From Pseudomonadota bacterium (lineage in GTDB: Bacteria; Pseudomonadota; Alphaproteobacteria; Rhizobiales; Beijerinckiaceae), in contig JAFAEL010000122.1 of NCBI GenBank assembly GCA_023423995.1, positions 1 through 20,941 on the forward strand: a stretch of DNA of 20,941 nucleotides, read 5' to 3'. The position numbers were made by a program, and so were the translations under genes. Shown here in pieces: positions 7,616-14,564 of the stretch. Positions within the stretch are counted from its first letter, which is position 1; every line of letters begins with the position of its first letter. The notes under the pieces are model-generated. The model saw only the letters and a program-made list of their open reading frames with translations. It had not been told where the DNA came from and did not search any database.

Positions 7616-9136
7616 ATGGGCGAGTTGACGGCTCAGATTGTCCAGCAGGGGCGCCGCCCCACGCTGCACGGCGCCGTGCATCGCCGCAAGCTGTCGCAGG
7701 AGATGCGGAGCGCCCGCGAAAAGCTGACCTCCTCCGTCGGCCTCGAACGCTCCTACGAATACGAACTCGTCCGCGTCTACGCGCAATATCACAGCGGCAG
7801 CTCGCTCCTCCTGCTCGCCCTCGCGGTCGTCATCGCGGGAATATCGTCGCTCTGGGTCCCGATCGGGCTCGCGACCGGATGGCTTTTCCTGGCCGTCGTG
7901 GTGATCGGCACCAAGCTGGTCCTGTCGCAGCGCTTCCTCGCAACGCCGCCCGAGGAGGTGCGGCTGCCGGATTGGCGGCGCCGCTTCATGCTCGCCGAGC
8001 TGATCACGGGCCTCGTCTGGGCCCTGAGCGTCCTGACGCTCGCGAAGGTCGAGACCGGAACCAGCGGCTTCGCGCTCTTCGTGGTGCTGATCGTCACCGC
8101 CGTGACGGCGAGCCTTTCGGCCACGATCCCGCTCGCCGTCTACCTCGGCGTCGCGCCCGTCGGGGCGATCGCGGTCTCGGTCGCGCTGAGCGAGCGCGAC
8201 TTCAACGCCTTCATGATGCTCGTCATGACGTCGAGCGCGGTCGCCTTCTTCCTGCTGCTCGCGACGCGCCTCTATGCGAACTCGCTCTCGAGCATCCAGT
8301 CCCGCGCCGAGAAGGACGCGATGTTCGCCGAGCTGGAACAGGCCAAGGCGAATTCCGACGAGGCCCGGCGGCGGGCCGAGGAGGCGAACCTCGCCAAGTC
8401 GCGCTTCCTCGCCACCATGAGCCACGAGCTCCGCACGCCGCTCAACGCCATCCTGGGCTTCTCGGAGGTGATGAAGAACGAAGTGTTCGGCACGCACGCG
8501 ACGCCCGCCTACAAGGACTACTCGGCCGACATCCACGGCTCGGGCCAGCACCTCCTGACCCTGATCAACGAGATCCTGGACCTCTCCCGCATCGAGGCGG
8601 GCCGCTACGAGCTCAACGAGGAGGCCGTCGAGCTCTCGCATATCGTGACGGAGTGCCGTCACATGCTGAACCTCAAGGCCAAGGCGAAGAACCAGAGCTT
8701 CCGCGAGTTCCTCGACCCCTCCCTCCCGCGGCTGTGGGCGGACGAGCGGGCCGTGCGCCAGATCGTGCTGAACATCCTGTCGAACGCGGTGAAGTTCACG
8801 CCCCAGGGCGGCGAGATCACCATCAAGGTCGGCTGGACGTCGTCCGGCGGCCAGTATCTCAGCGTGAACGATACCGGCCCCGGCATCCCAGAGGACGAGA
8901 TCCCCGTCGTCATGTCGTCCTTCGGCCGCGGCTCGCTGGCCATCAAGACGGCGGAGCAGGGCTCGGGCCTCGGGCTGCCGATCGTGAAGGGCCTCGTCGA
9001 CCTCCATGGCGGCGGCTTCCAGCTGAAGTCGAAGCCGCGCGAGGGCACGGAGGTGATCGTCACCTTCCCGGCCGCCCGCGTCATCGACGCCCTGCCGGCC
9101 GTCGACATGAAGCCGAAGAATTCGAAGGCGGCCTGA
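7616..9136 (+). CDS. Six-helix membrane sensor histidine kinase, PleC/DivJ-like catalytic domain
   Basis: A 506-residue protein. A soluble start of about 60 residues is followed by six hydrophobic helices (roughly 61-80, 82-104, 127-143, 150-168, 170-190, 199-218) with almost no periplasmic domain. A charged coiled coil (about 225-260) leads to the HisKA domain, with the phosphorylated His270 in FLATMSHELRTPLNAILGFSE. The ATPase domain has the N box RQIVLNILSNAVKFTP, DTGPGI at 419-424 and GSGLGL at 449-454. The segment FGRGSLAIKTAEQGSGLGLPIVKGLVDLHGG is the form seen in the PleC/DivJ/PdhS cell-cycle kinases. No response regulator lies nearby, so it is an orphan kinase here. An in-frame TAG precedes the ATG, which has a poor ribosome site; an ATG at 7703 is an alternative start. 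Confidence 0.88.
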   Translation: MGELTAQIVQQGRRPTLHGAVHRRKLSQEMRSAREKLTSSVGLERSYEYELVRVYAQYHSGSSLLLLALAVVIAGISSLWVPIGLATGWLFLAVVVIGTKLVLSQRFLATPPEEVRLPDWRRRFMLAELITGLVWALSVLTLAKVETGTSGFALFVVLIVTAVTASLSATIPLAVYLGVAPVGAIAVSVALSERDFNAFMMLVMTSSAVAFFLLLATRLYANSLSSIQSRAEKDAMFAELEQAKANSDEARRRAEEANLAKSRFLATMSHELRTPLNAILGFSEVMKNEVFGTHATPAYKDYSADIHGSGQHLLTLINEILDLSRIEAGRYELNEEAVELSHIVTECRHMLNLKAKAKNQSFREFLDPSLPRLWADERAVRQIVLNILSNAVKFTPQGGEITIKVGWTSSGGQYLSVNDTGPGIPEDEIPVVMSSFGRGSLAIKTAEQGSGLGLPIVKGLVDLHGGGFQLKSKPREGTEVIVTFPAARVIDALPAVDMKPKNSKAA

Positions 9137-9190
9137 CCCGGGGATTCTTCCGGAGGTGACGAACGCGAGCGGGCACGCCACATAGGGTTC

Positions 9191-9394
9191 ATGCCTCGCG
9201 TCTCCAGCCCCTGCCTTCGCGTCTGCATCCTCGATCCCGAGAGCGGGCTCTGCGAGGGCTGCGGCCGCACGCGCGACGAGATCGCGCGGTGGGGCAGCAT
9301 GAGCGAGGACGAGCGCCTCGCCATCATGGCGGGGCTCGACGAGCGGATGCGCCGCCTGCTCCTCCCCGAGCGGGCGCAATCGGAAGCCGGTTGA
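9191..9394 (+). CDS. DUF1289 domain protein
   Basis: A 67-residue protein that matches the DUF1289 family almost end to end. The diagnostic pattern is SPCLRVCILDPESGLCEGCGRTRDEIARWGSMSEDERLAIM, with four cysteines (C8, C12, C21, C24) spaced as a probable metal or Fe-S site. The biochemical role is unknown; family members are widespread short proteins in Proteobacteria, often next to unrelated genes. The stop codon shares one base with the start of the retropepsin gene (TGATG), so the two are translationally coupled. The ribosome site is weak. Confidence 0.9.
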   Translation: MPRVSSPCLRVCILDPESGLCEGCGRTRDEIARWGSMSEDERLAIMAGLDERMRRLLLPERAQSEAG

Positions 9395-10095
9395 TGGGTG
9401 CCGTCGGCTGGGGCTGGATCGTCGCCGTCATCGCCTGGGCGGTGGCTGTCGTCGGAAGCGGGCCCATCGGGGGCTTCTCCACCACCGAGATCGCCTCCGC
9501 CCTCGCCTTCCTGGCCGTCGCCCTGATGCTCACCGGCTGGGCGACGCAGCGCTCCCGCGGGACGTGGCGCAACGCGGTCGCCTCCGTGGCGATCTGGGTT
9601 GTGCTGGTCGGCAGCCTCGGGGCAGCCTACCTGCACCGGACCGAGCTCGGCGAGGCCATCCGTGGCGTCAGCGAGGAGATCGGCCTCGGCCTGCCTGAGG
9701 CCACAATCATCCAGGGCGGGGAGGTGGCCGTGAACCGCCGCTATGACGGCACCTTCGTCATCCCGGCCAGGATCAACGACCGGGACGTGCCGTTCCTCTT
9801 CGATACGGGCGCGAGCTCGGTCGTCCTCTCCGCCGAGACGGCCGCCATCCTGGGCTTCAAGCCGGAGACGCTGAACTTCCGCATCCCCGTATCGACTGCG
9901 AACGGGCGCGGCTTGGCTGCGCCGATCACCATCGAGCGCCTCAGCGTCGGGCCGATCCAGATGCGGCGGCTCTCCGCGCTGGTCGCCCGACCCGGGATGC
10001 TCGAAGGCAACCTTCTCGGCCAGACCTTCCTGGAGCGGCTGGACTCCTACGAGGTCCGCGGCCGACGCCTCGTCTTGCGCGCCGCGAAGGCTTAA
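9394..10095 (+). CDS. Membrane-anchored retropepsin-like aspartic protease (TIGR02281 type)
   Basis: A 233-residue protein from the ATG that overlaps the DUF1289 stop. Three hydrophobic helices (about 6-27, 31-51 and 60-80) form the membrane anchor. The protease domain starts near residue 107 (VAVNRRYDGTFVIPARINDRDVPFLFDTGASSVVLS) with the catalytic Asp137 in the DTGAS motif. LGF, GRGLAAPITIERLSVGPIQM and GNLLGQTFLERLDSYEVRG complete the single-lobed fold seen in the clan AA, TIGR02281 family of alphaproteobacteria. Like retroviral proteases, such single-lobed enzymes act as dimers; the domain probably faces the periplasm. The substrate is unknown. It sits in a tight plus-strand run between the DUF1289 gene and the quinone oxidoreductase gene (42-bp gap). 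Confidence 0.9.
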   Translation: MGAVGWGWIVAVIAWAVAVVGSGPIGGFSTTEIASALAFLAVALMLTGWATQRSRGTWRNAVASVAIWVVLVGSLGAAYLHRTELGEAIRGVSEEIGLGLPEATIIQGGEVAVNRRYDGTFVIPARINDRDVPFLFDTGASSVVLSAETAAILGFKPETLNFRIPVSTANGRGLAAPITIERLSVGPIQMRRLSALVARPGMLEGNLLGQTFLERLDSYEVRGRRLVLRAAKA

Positions 10096-10137
10096 ACCCG
10101 ACCAAACGTCCGAAACGACGCCGAATAGGAGACGCCC

Positions 10138-11142
10138 TTGCCCGAGACCATGACCGCGATCGAGATCACGGCACCCGGCGCACCCGAGGTGCTGAAGCCG
10201 GGCAGCCGGCCGGTGCCGAAGCCCAAGGAGGGCGAGGTCCTCATCGAGGTCCACGCGGCCGGCATCAACCGGCCGGACGTGTTCCAGCGCAAGGGCCATT
10301 ACGATCCGCCGCCCGGCGCCAGCGACATCCCGGGCCTCGAGATCGCGGGCCGGGTGGTCGAGATCGGACCCGGCGTCTCCGACCTGAAGGTCGGCGACGA
10401 GGTCTGCGCCCTGGTCGCCGGCGGCGGCTATGCCGAGTTCTGCACCGCCCCCGCGGCACAATGCCTGCCGGTGCCGAAGGGCCTGAGCATGGTCGAGGCG
10501 GCCGCCCTGCCGGAGACCTTCTTCACGGTCTGGAGCAACGTCTTCGACCGCGGCCTGCTCAAGAGCGGCGAGACGCTGCTGGTCCATGGCGGCTCCTCCG
10601 GCATCGGCACGACCGCGATCCAGCTCGCCAAGGCGGCGGGCGCGCGCGTCTTCACCACCGCCGGCAGCGCGGAGAAATGCGAGGCCTGCGTGAAGCTCGG
10701 CGCGGACCGGGCCATCAACTACCGCGAGGAGGATTTCGCGGCGGTCGTGAAGGAGGCCACCGGCGGCAAGGGCGTCGACGTGGTCCTCGACATGGTCGGC
10801 GGCGACTACATCCCGCGCTCGATCTCCGTCATGGCGCCGGACGGCCGCCACGTCTCCATCGCCTTCCTGCGCGGCTCGAAGGCGGAGATCGACTTCAACC
10901 GCGTCATGCGCAACCGGCTGACGCTCACCGGCTCGACCCTGCGTCCGCGCCCGATCGCCGACAAGGCCGCCATCGCGGCCAAGCTGAAGGAGCATGTCTG
11001 GCCGAAGCTGTCCGACGGCTCCATCCGGCCGCTCGTCCACGCGACCTTCCCGCTCGCGGAGGCCGCGAAGGGCCATGCGCTGATGGAATCGAGCCAGCAT
11101 ATCGGCAAGATCGTCCTCGTCGTGCGAGGGGCGGCGGCATGA
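10138..11142 (+). CDS. NAD(P)H-quinone oxidoreductase, zeta-crystallin/PIG3 type
   Basis: A 334-residue medium-chain dehydrogenase/reductase without the zinc ligands of alcohol dehydrogenases. AGINRPDVFQRKGHYDPPPGASDIPGLEIAG (about 41-71) is the PIG3-type signature of the catalytic domain, and LLVHGGSSGIGTTAIQLAKAAGARVF (147-172) is the NADPH-binding Rossmann motif. The enzyme reduces quinones with NAD(P)H and limits redox stress. I chose TTG 10138 because AGGAG lies six bases upstream; the ATG at 10150 would be too far from that site. The stop codon overlaps the start of the next small gene (ATGA), which implies coupling. Confidence 0.92.
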   Translation: MPETMTAIEITAPGAPEVLKPGSRPVPKPKEGEVLIEVHAAGINRPDVFQRKGHYDPPPGASDIPGLEIAGRVVEIGPGVSDLKVGDEVCALVAGGGYAEFCTAPAAQCLPVPKGLSMVEAAALPETFFTVWSNVFDRGLLKSGETLLVHGGSSGIGTTAIQLAKAAGARVFTTAGSAEKCEACVKLGADRAINYREEDFAAVVKEATGGKGVDVVLDMVGGDYIPRSISVMAPDGRHVSIAFLRGSKAEIDFNRVMRNRLTLTGSTLRPRPIADKAAIAAKLKEHVWPKLSDGSIRPLVHATFPLAEAAKGHALMESSQHIGKIVLVVRGAAA

Positions 11143-11504
11143 CCCCGACCGCGAACGTCAACGACCCGTCGAGCATCGAGCAGGTCTACCCGCTCGACCG
11201 CTTCCGCCAGGATGCGAACCGCAACAGCATCCCGAATGGCAGTATCCTGTACGGCCTGACCGTGCTGTCGCCGCCCGACGAGAGCGGCGCCTTCCACCTG
11301 CAGCAGGCGGAGCGGCAGAGCGGCGAGCGCGATCGGCCGGTCGGCGGATACGCGAAGTTCCTCCCGGCGACGGGGTGCGCGGGGGACCTGGAGGCGGACA
11401 AGGCCGATTACGCCAGCTTCCTCGCGCGCGTCACCGAGACGGCGCGACAGCTGCGCGAGGTGCAGCCCGCGGATGGCCGCCTGCACGGATTTCGCGGAGG
11501 GTAG
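11139..11504 (+). CDS. Conserved-looking hypothetical protein coupled to the quinone oxidoreductase gene
   Basis: A 121-residue protein starting at an ATG that overlaps the preceding stop by four bases. I do not recognise the family. It is soluble and polar, with no signal peptide or membrane helix. Its first half (YPLDRFRQDANRNSIPNGSILYGLTVLSPPDESGAFHLQQAERQ) looks like real protein sequence with mixed secondary structure, and the second half ends in a helix (DKADYASFLARVTETARQLREVQ). Codon use is like its neighbours, and the overlap suggests that it is translated with the oxidoreductase. It is more likely a real gene than chance, but no function is proposed. Confidence 0.6.
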   Translation: MTPTANVNDPSSIEQVYPLDRFRQDANRNSIPNGSILYGLTVLSPPDESGAFHLQQAERQSGERDRPVGGYAKFLPATGCAGDLEADKADYASFLARVTETARQLREVQPADGRLHGFRGG

Positions 11505-11556
11505 CGGACCGGCATCCGGCCCGCGGAGAAAAGTCGGGCTCCGGCAAGGCTTTATG

Positions 11557-11568
11557 CTGGTATTCCAG
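11557..11568. promoter_or_regulatory. Probable GntR operator upstream of the regulator gene
   Basis: CTGGTATTCCAG is a palindrome with a 4-bp centre, 26 bases before the proposed GTG start of the regulator. Its TGG-N4-CCA core has the form of GntR/FadR-family operators. Eight bases (CTGGTATT) are shared with the reverse complement of the duplicated 19-bp element near oxc. It suggests autoregulation; binding is inferred, not shown. Confidence 0.5.
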
Positions 11569-11593
11569 AGCAGAATCCGGCTATTTTTTCGGC

Positions 11594-12295
11594 GTGCAGA
11601 AGACAGCAGCCCGCCCTCGCCTGAACGTTGCCCCGCTCGACGCGAGCGTGAGCCTACGCGCGCTCGCGTACGACTCGCTGAAACGCGCCATCACGGACAT
11701 GGACATCTACGGGGCGGACGAGGAAATCCGTCTCGACGAACGCCAACTCTCGCAGGATCTCGGCGTCAGCCGCACGCCGATCCGCGAGGCGCTGACCGTG
11801 CTGGAGCAGGAGGGCTTCGTCCGGTCCGTCCCGCGGCGGGGCATCTTCGTCATCCGCAAGTCGAAGCGCGAGATCATCGAGCTCATCCAGGTCTGGGCGG
11901 CGCTCGAGAGCATGGCGGCGCGGCTCGCGGCCGAGCGCGCGAGCGACGCGGAACTCGCCGGCCTGAAGACGATCTTCTCGGAGTTCGAGCAGGACCAGCC
12001 CGGCGAGCACGTGCACGAATATTCCGACGCCAATATCCGCTTCCACCAGACCATCATCCGGCTCGGCGGCTGCACGCTGATCCAGGAGATGACCGAGAAC
12101 CTGTTCCTGCACATGCGGGCCATCCGGGCCGTGTCCGTCCGGCAGAGCAACCGCGCCGCGCAGTCGAAGGCCGACCACGAACGCATCATCGCCGCGCTGC
12201 AGCGCCGCGACGCGCTCGGCGCCGAAGCCGCCGTCCGCGACCACACCCTCGGCCTCGCCGAGCACGTCGCGAAGCACGGCGTATTTCACGACTGA
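11594..12295 (+). CDS. GntR family transcriptional regulator (FCD/FadR subfamily), likely oxalate regulator
   Basis: A 233-residue DNA-binding protein from the GTG at 11594; a GTG at 11648 is an alternative start, and both lack a good ribosome site. The N-terminal winged helix contains RLDERQLSQDLGVSRTPIREALTVLEQEGFVRSVPRRGIFV, the standard GntR recognition helix and wing. An all-helical FCD effector domain follows, with DANIRFHQTIIRLGG and SKADHERIIAALQRRD supplying the Asp and His residues that commonly bind a metal for carboxylate effectors. Its gene converges on frc, and matching palindromes lie upstream of it and between oxc and the acyl-CoA synthetase gene, so it probably controls oxalate use in response to oxalate or a CoA ester. 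That assignment is inferred from context. Confidence 0.88.
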   Translation: MQKTAARPRLNVAPLDASVSLRALAYDSLKRAITDMDIYGADEEIRLDERQLSQDLGVSRTPIREALTVLEQEGFVRSVPRRGIFVIRKSKREIIELIQVWAALESMAARLAAERASDAELAGLKTIFSEFEQDQPGEHVHEYSDANIRFHQTIIRLGGCTLIQEMTENLFLHMRAIRAVSVRQSNRAAQSKADHERIIAALQRRDALGAEAAVRDHTLGLAEHVAKHGVFHD

Positions 12296-12374
12296 GGGCG
12301 ACGCGCACGGATGTGACGGGCCGCCACCCGCCCGCTCACCTAGGCGCAAACCGCGCCCAGGGCGGCTCCAGCCG

Positions 12375-12403
12375 GTCGTTGCGAGCGTAGCGAAGCAATC
12401 CAG
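12375..12403 (+). repeat. Interspersed repeat of the 'GTC(A)TTGCGAGCGAAGCGAAGCAATCCAG' type
   Basis: The segment gtcgttgcgagcgtag followed by cgaagcaatccag matches, with two or so changes, a short repeat known from many alphaproteobacterial intergenic regions. It is palindromic in part (TTGC...GCAA). It marks a repeat-rich spacer and carries no gene. Confidence 0.6.
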
Positions 12404-12420
12404 CCTTTCCGCCGCCTCCC

Positions 12421-12482
12421 CGCTCACCCCGGCGCAGGCCGGGGTCTAGTCCCTGGGCACCGGCCTTCGCCGGTGTGAGCGG
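12421..12482 (+). repeat. REP-like double-hairpin element, copy A
   Basis: Two hairpins (ccccggcgcaggccgggg and caccggccttcgccggtg) are enclosed by an outer inverted repeat (cgctcac at the left, gtgagcg at the right). The same layout recurs at 13103-13163 in the same orientation. Elements of this kind are common between Hyphomicrobiales genes. Confidence 0.8.
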
Positions 12483-12491
12483 AATCCCGAG

Positions 12492-12520
12492 TTGACAAAC
12501 TCAGCATTTATTCCTATATA
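12492..12520 (+). promoter_or_regulatory. Strong sigma70-type promoter
   Basis: TTGACA at 12492-12497 is a perfect -35 box, and TATATA at 12515-12520 follows after exactly 17 bp. The spacer is AT-rich against a GC-rich background. Transcription would start near 12527 and run rightward, away from gntR and towards the 3' end of frc. No coding gene is in position to use it, and it resembles an rRNA-operon promoter. Confidence 0.7.
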
Positions 12521-12526
12521 ACGCGC

Positions 12527-12977
12527 ACTCCCCTCCGACGAGGGAGCCGCGTGCGCACCGGTCACGTCTGGCGGAGGGGAGGACGGGTCCCAGGGTCTCG
12601 GTCCGGTCGGCCGGGGCGCTTGGGCGGCTGACCGGGCGTGTGCCTATGGGGCCGAAAAGACCGTCGCGGGATGCAAGTCGGGGTAATCCGGCTTGCGGAT
12701 CCGGAATGTTGCCGAAGGCGGCAGCGGCCGGGTTCGCCGGGAGGGACCTGAGCACCCACCCAGATTCCAGCGCTATACAAAATGAGGCCGGAGAACCGGC
12801 ATCCCGCTCCCCTCGAGGATTTCGGGCCAGCTCTTTGACAGTGCCGATGGACCAGACCCCGGGCCGGGGAAGGACGGCGCGTGCGCGGATTGCTGGGGCG
12901 AGTGCCGCCCGACCTCCCGCACCACCCTCTTGGGGATCCCGGAGGAAGGTTTTTGGCGCGGGCAGCTCCGCCGCGCC
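12527..12977 (+). ncRNA. Possible orphan rRNA-operon leader transcript
   Basis: Downstream of the strong promoter the sequence is GC-rich, non-coding and rich in inverted repeats. GCTCTTTGACA at 12830-12840 matches the boxA antitermination site that precedes 16S rRNA in alphaproteobacteria. No 16S start (AGAGTTTGATC...) follows, nor any tRNA. I infer a detached rRNA-operon leader; an unrelated structured RNA using the same boxA is the alternative. The end is arbitrary, set before the 12978 palindrome. Confidence 0.4.
12830..12840 (+). promoter_or_regulatory. boxA-like antitermination element
   Basis: GCTCTTTGACA is identical to the core of boxA found upstream of 16S rRNA genes in alphaproteobacteria, where NusB and S10 bind the RNA and block Rho termination. 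It lies about 303 bases beyond the predicted transcription start, a plausible leader distance. An 11-base match alone could be chance; the promoter upstream strengthens it. Confidence 0.5.
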
Positions 12978-12999
12978 CCCTCTCCCGTGCGGGAGAGGG
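12978..12999. repeat. Perfect 22-bp palindrome (REP-like or terminator stem)
   Basis: ccctctcccg and cgggagaggg form a 10-bp perfect stem with a two-base loop, followed by gatggggtgagg-like sequence. This is a common Hyphomicrobiales intergenic palindrome. No T-run follows, so it is not a classical intrinsic terminator, though it may end transcripts from either side. Confidence 0.65.
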
Positions 13000-13102
13000 A
13001 TGGGGTGAGGTCAGGACGTCACAGGACAAGGCTCCGCACGCGACTTTGCTGTGAGCGGGCGCTTAACCGTCGCAGGTCAGTCCCGGGGTAGTGCCTCTGA
13101 CC

Positions 13103-13163
13103 CGCTCATCCCGGCGAAAGCCGGGATCCAAGGGTGGACACCGGCTTGCGCCGGTGCGAGCGG
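13103..13163 (+). repeat. REP-like double-hairpin element, copy B
   Basis: Same architecture and orientation as 12421-12482: atcccggcgaaagccgggat, then caccggcttgcgccggtg, within cgctc and gagcg ends. It lies 20 bp beyond the frc stop codon and may serve as the frc transcript's 3' end. Confidence 0.8.
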
Positions 13164-13183
13164 AGGGGGATCGCGCCCCTCCC

Positions 13184-14464
13184 CTACTCGGCCGCCATCT
13201 TGTCCGGCGTGCCGCCGATCGCGCCCGATTGCCGGATCTGGTCCATCTGGTTCTCGTTGAAGCCGAGCACGTCGCGGAGGATCTCCTCCGTGTGCTCGCC
13301 GAGCAGAGGTGAACGCGCCACCTCGGATGGAGAATCCGAGAGTTTGATCGGGTTTCCGACCGTGATGTACTTGCCGCGGGTGGGATGATCGACCTCGACG
13401 AGCGTGCCCGTCGCATAGAGCGACTGGTCCTGCGCGATCTCCTTCATGGAAAGGATCGGCCCGCAGGGGATGTCGTACTTGTTGAGGATCTCCATCGCCT
13501 CGAACTTGTCGTGCTGGGTCGTCCAGGCCTCGATGCGGCCGAAGATCTCGTTCAGGCGCGGCAGGCGCGCCGCGGGCTTGGCGTAATCCGGGTGCGTCTT
13601 CCACTCCGGCTCGCCGATCACGTCGCAGATCTTCTCCCAGACGGGCGCCTGGGTGATGAAGTAGATGTAGGCGTTCGGGTCGGTCTCCCAGCCCTTGCAC
13701 TTGAGGATGCGGCCGGGCTGGCCGCCGCCGGAATCGTTGCCGGCCCGCGGGGTCGCGTCGCCGAACGGAATGCCCTCGCCATATTGCGAGTACTCGGTGA
13801 GCGGCCCGTGGGCGAGGCGCTGCTGGTCGCGCAGCTTCACGCGGCAGAGGTTCAGCACGCCGTCCTGCATGGCGCAGGTGACCTTCTGGCCCTTGCCGGT
13901 CTTCTCGCGCTGGAACAGCGCCGTCACGATGCCGAGCGCGAGGTGGAGGCCGGTGCCGGAATCGCCGATCTGCGCGCCCGTGACCAGCGGGATCCCGTCC
14001 CGGAAGCCGGTCGTGGAGGCCGCGCCGCCGGTGCATTGCGCGACGTTCTCGTAGACCTTGCAATCCTCGTAGGGGCCGGGGCCGAAACCCTTGATCGAGG
14101 CCACGATCATGCGCGGGTTCAGGCTGTGGATGTGGTCCCAGGTGAGCCCCATCCGGTCGAGTGCGCCGGGCGCGAAGTTCTCGACGAGGACGTCGCAGGT
14201 CTTGATCAGCGCCTCGAGGACTTCCTTGCCCTTCGGGTTCTTCGAATCGATCGTGATCGAGCGCTTGTTGTGGTTCAGCATCGTGAAATAGAGGCTGTCC
14301 GCGTCCTTCACGTCCCGAAGCTGGCCGCGGGTGATGTCGCCGACACCCGGCCGCTCCACCTTGATCACGTCAGCCCCGAACCAGGCGAGAAGCTGGGTGC
14401 AGGTCGGTCCCGACTGCACATGCGTGAAATCGAGGATGCGGACGCCGTCCAATGCCTTGGTCAT
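13184..14464 (-). CDS. frc: Formyl-CoA:oxalate CoA-transferase
   Basis: A 426-residue class III CoA-transferase, very close in length to the 428-residue Oxalobacter formigenes enzyme. It moves CoA from formyl-CoA to oxalate, giving oxalyl-CoA and formate, in the cytoplasm. [30 protein letters not shown] (11-40) matches the N-terminal Rossmann part with Gln17; MGL-TWD and [19 protein letters not shown] lead to the catalytic Asp168 in [11 protein letters not shown], equivalent to Asp169 of the Oxalobacter enzyme. A shortened glycine loop ([27 protein letters not shown]) covers the active site, and [14 protein letters not shown] [15 protein letters not shown] ends the protein. GGAGGG precedes the ATG. 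It lies 100 bp downstream of oxc on the same strand and is probably transcribed with it. Confidence 0.96.
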   Translation of the reverse strand: MTKALDGVRILDFTHVQSGPTCTQLLAWFGADVIKVERPGVGDITRGQLRDVKDADSLYFTMLNHNKRSITIDSKNPKGKEVLEALIKTCDVLVENFAPGALDRMGLTWDHIHSLNPRMIVASIKGFGPGPYEDCKVYENVAQCTGGAASTTGFRDGIPLVTGAQIGDSGTGLHLALGIVTALFQREKTGKGQKVTCAMQDGVLNLCRVKLRDQQRLAHGPLTEYSQYGEGIPFGDATPRAGNDSGGGQPGRILKCKGWETDPNAYIYFITQAPVWEKICDVIGEPEWKTHPDYAKPAARLPRLNEIFGRIEAWTTQHDKFEAMEILNKYDIPCGPILSMKEIAQDQSLYATGTLVEVDHPTRGKYITVGNPIKLSDSPSEVARSPLLGEHTEEILRDVLGFNENQMDQIRQSGAIGGTPDKMAAE

Positions 14465-14526
14465 GAGATCCCTCCGATCGATCGGCGGGGCCAGGTCGCC
14501 CGCCCCTATGCTGCGATGGTGAAACC

Positions 14527-14549
14527 GTCCCGCCCGCGAGGGGCGGGAC
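14527..14549 (-). other. Perfect hairpin between oxc and frc
   Basis: gtcccgccc (14527-14535) pairs fully with gggcgggac (14541-14549) around a 5-base loop. It lies 15 bp past the oxc stop codon, inside the presumed oxc-frc transcript. It lacks a T-run on the minus strand, so read-through into frc is expected; it may protect the oxc part of the mRNA and set a different level for frc. Confidence 0.55.
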
Positions 14550-14564
14550 GCGCTCGTCTCGTCG

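Larger units (their letters stand above)
12296..13183. other. Long intergenic region between gntR and frc
   Basis: About 890 bp between convergent genes contains no credible protein gene; the open frames in it are low-complexity Arg/Pro/Gly/Ser strings without ribosome sites. It holds, in order, a bacterial interspersed repeat (12375-12403), a REP-like double hairpin (12421-12482), a strong sigma70-type promoter (12492-12520), about 300 bp of uncertain sequence, an rRNA-type boxA (12830-12840), a long perfect palindrome (12978-12999) and a second REP-like double hairpin (13103-13163). Confidence 0.8.

Noticed and set aside
8659..11100. An 813-codon open frame antisense to the kinase, retropepsin and oxidoreductase genes
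   Set aside because: It crosses three well-supported genes, has low-complexity composition and no recognisable domain.
12640..12760. A tRNA or 6S/SRP RNA in the leader-like stretch
   Set aside because: No cloverleaf, no CCA end, no GGAAGG-type SRP loop or RNase P core could be found by eye.
12978..12999. CRISPR repeat
   Set aside because: The palindrome occurs once and has no regularly spaced copies; it is a common intergenic hairpin.
12640..13008. A 122-codon frame in the gntR-frc gap as a small protein
   Set aside because: The product is Pro/Ala/Ser/Arg-rich without structure, has no ribosome site, and ends inside a repeat palindrome; a non-coding leader explains the region better.
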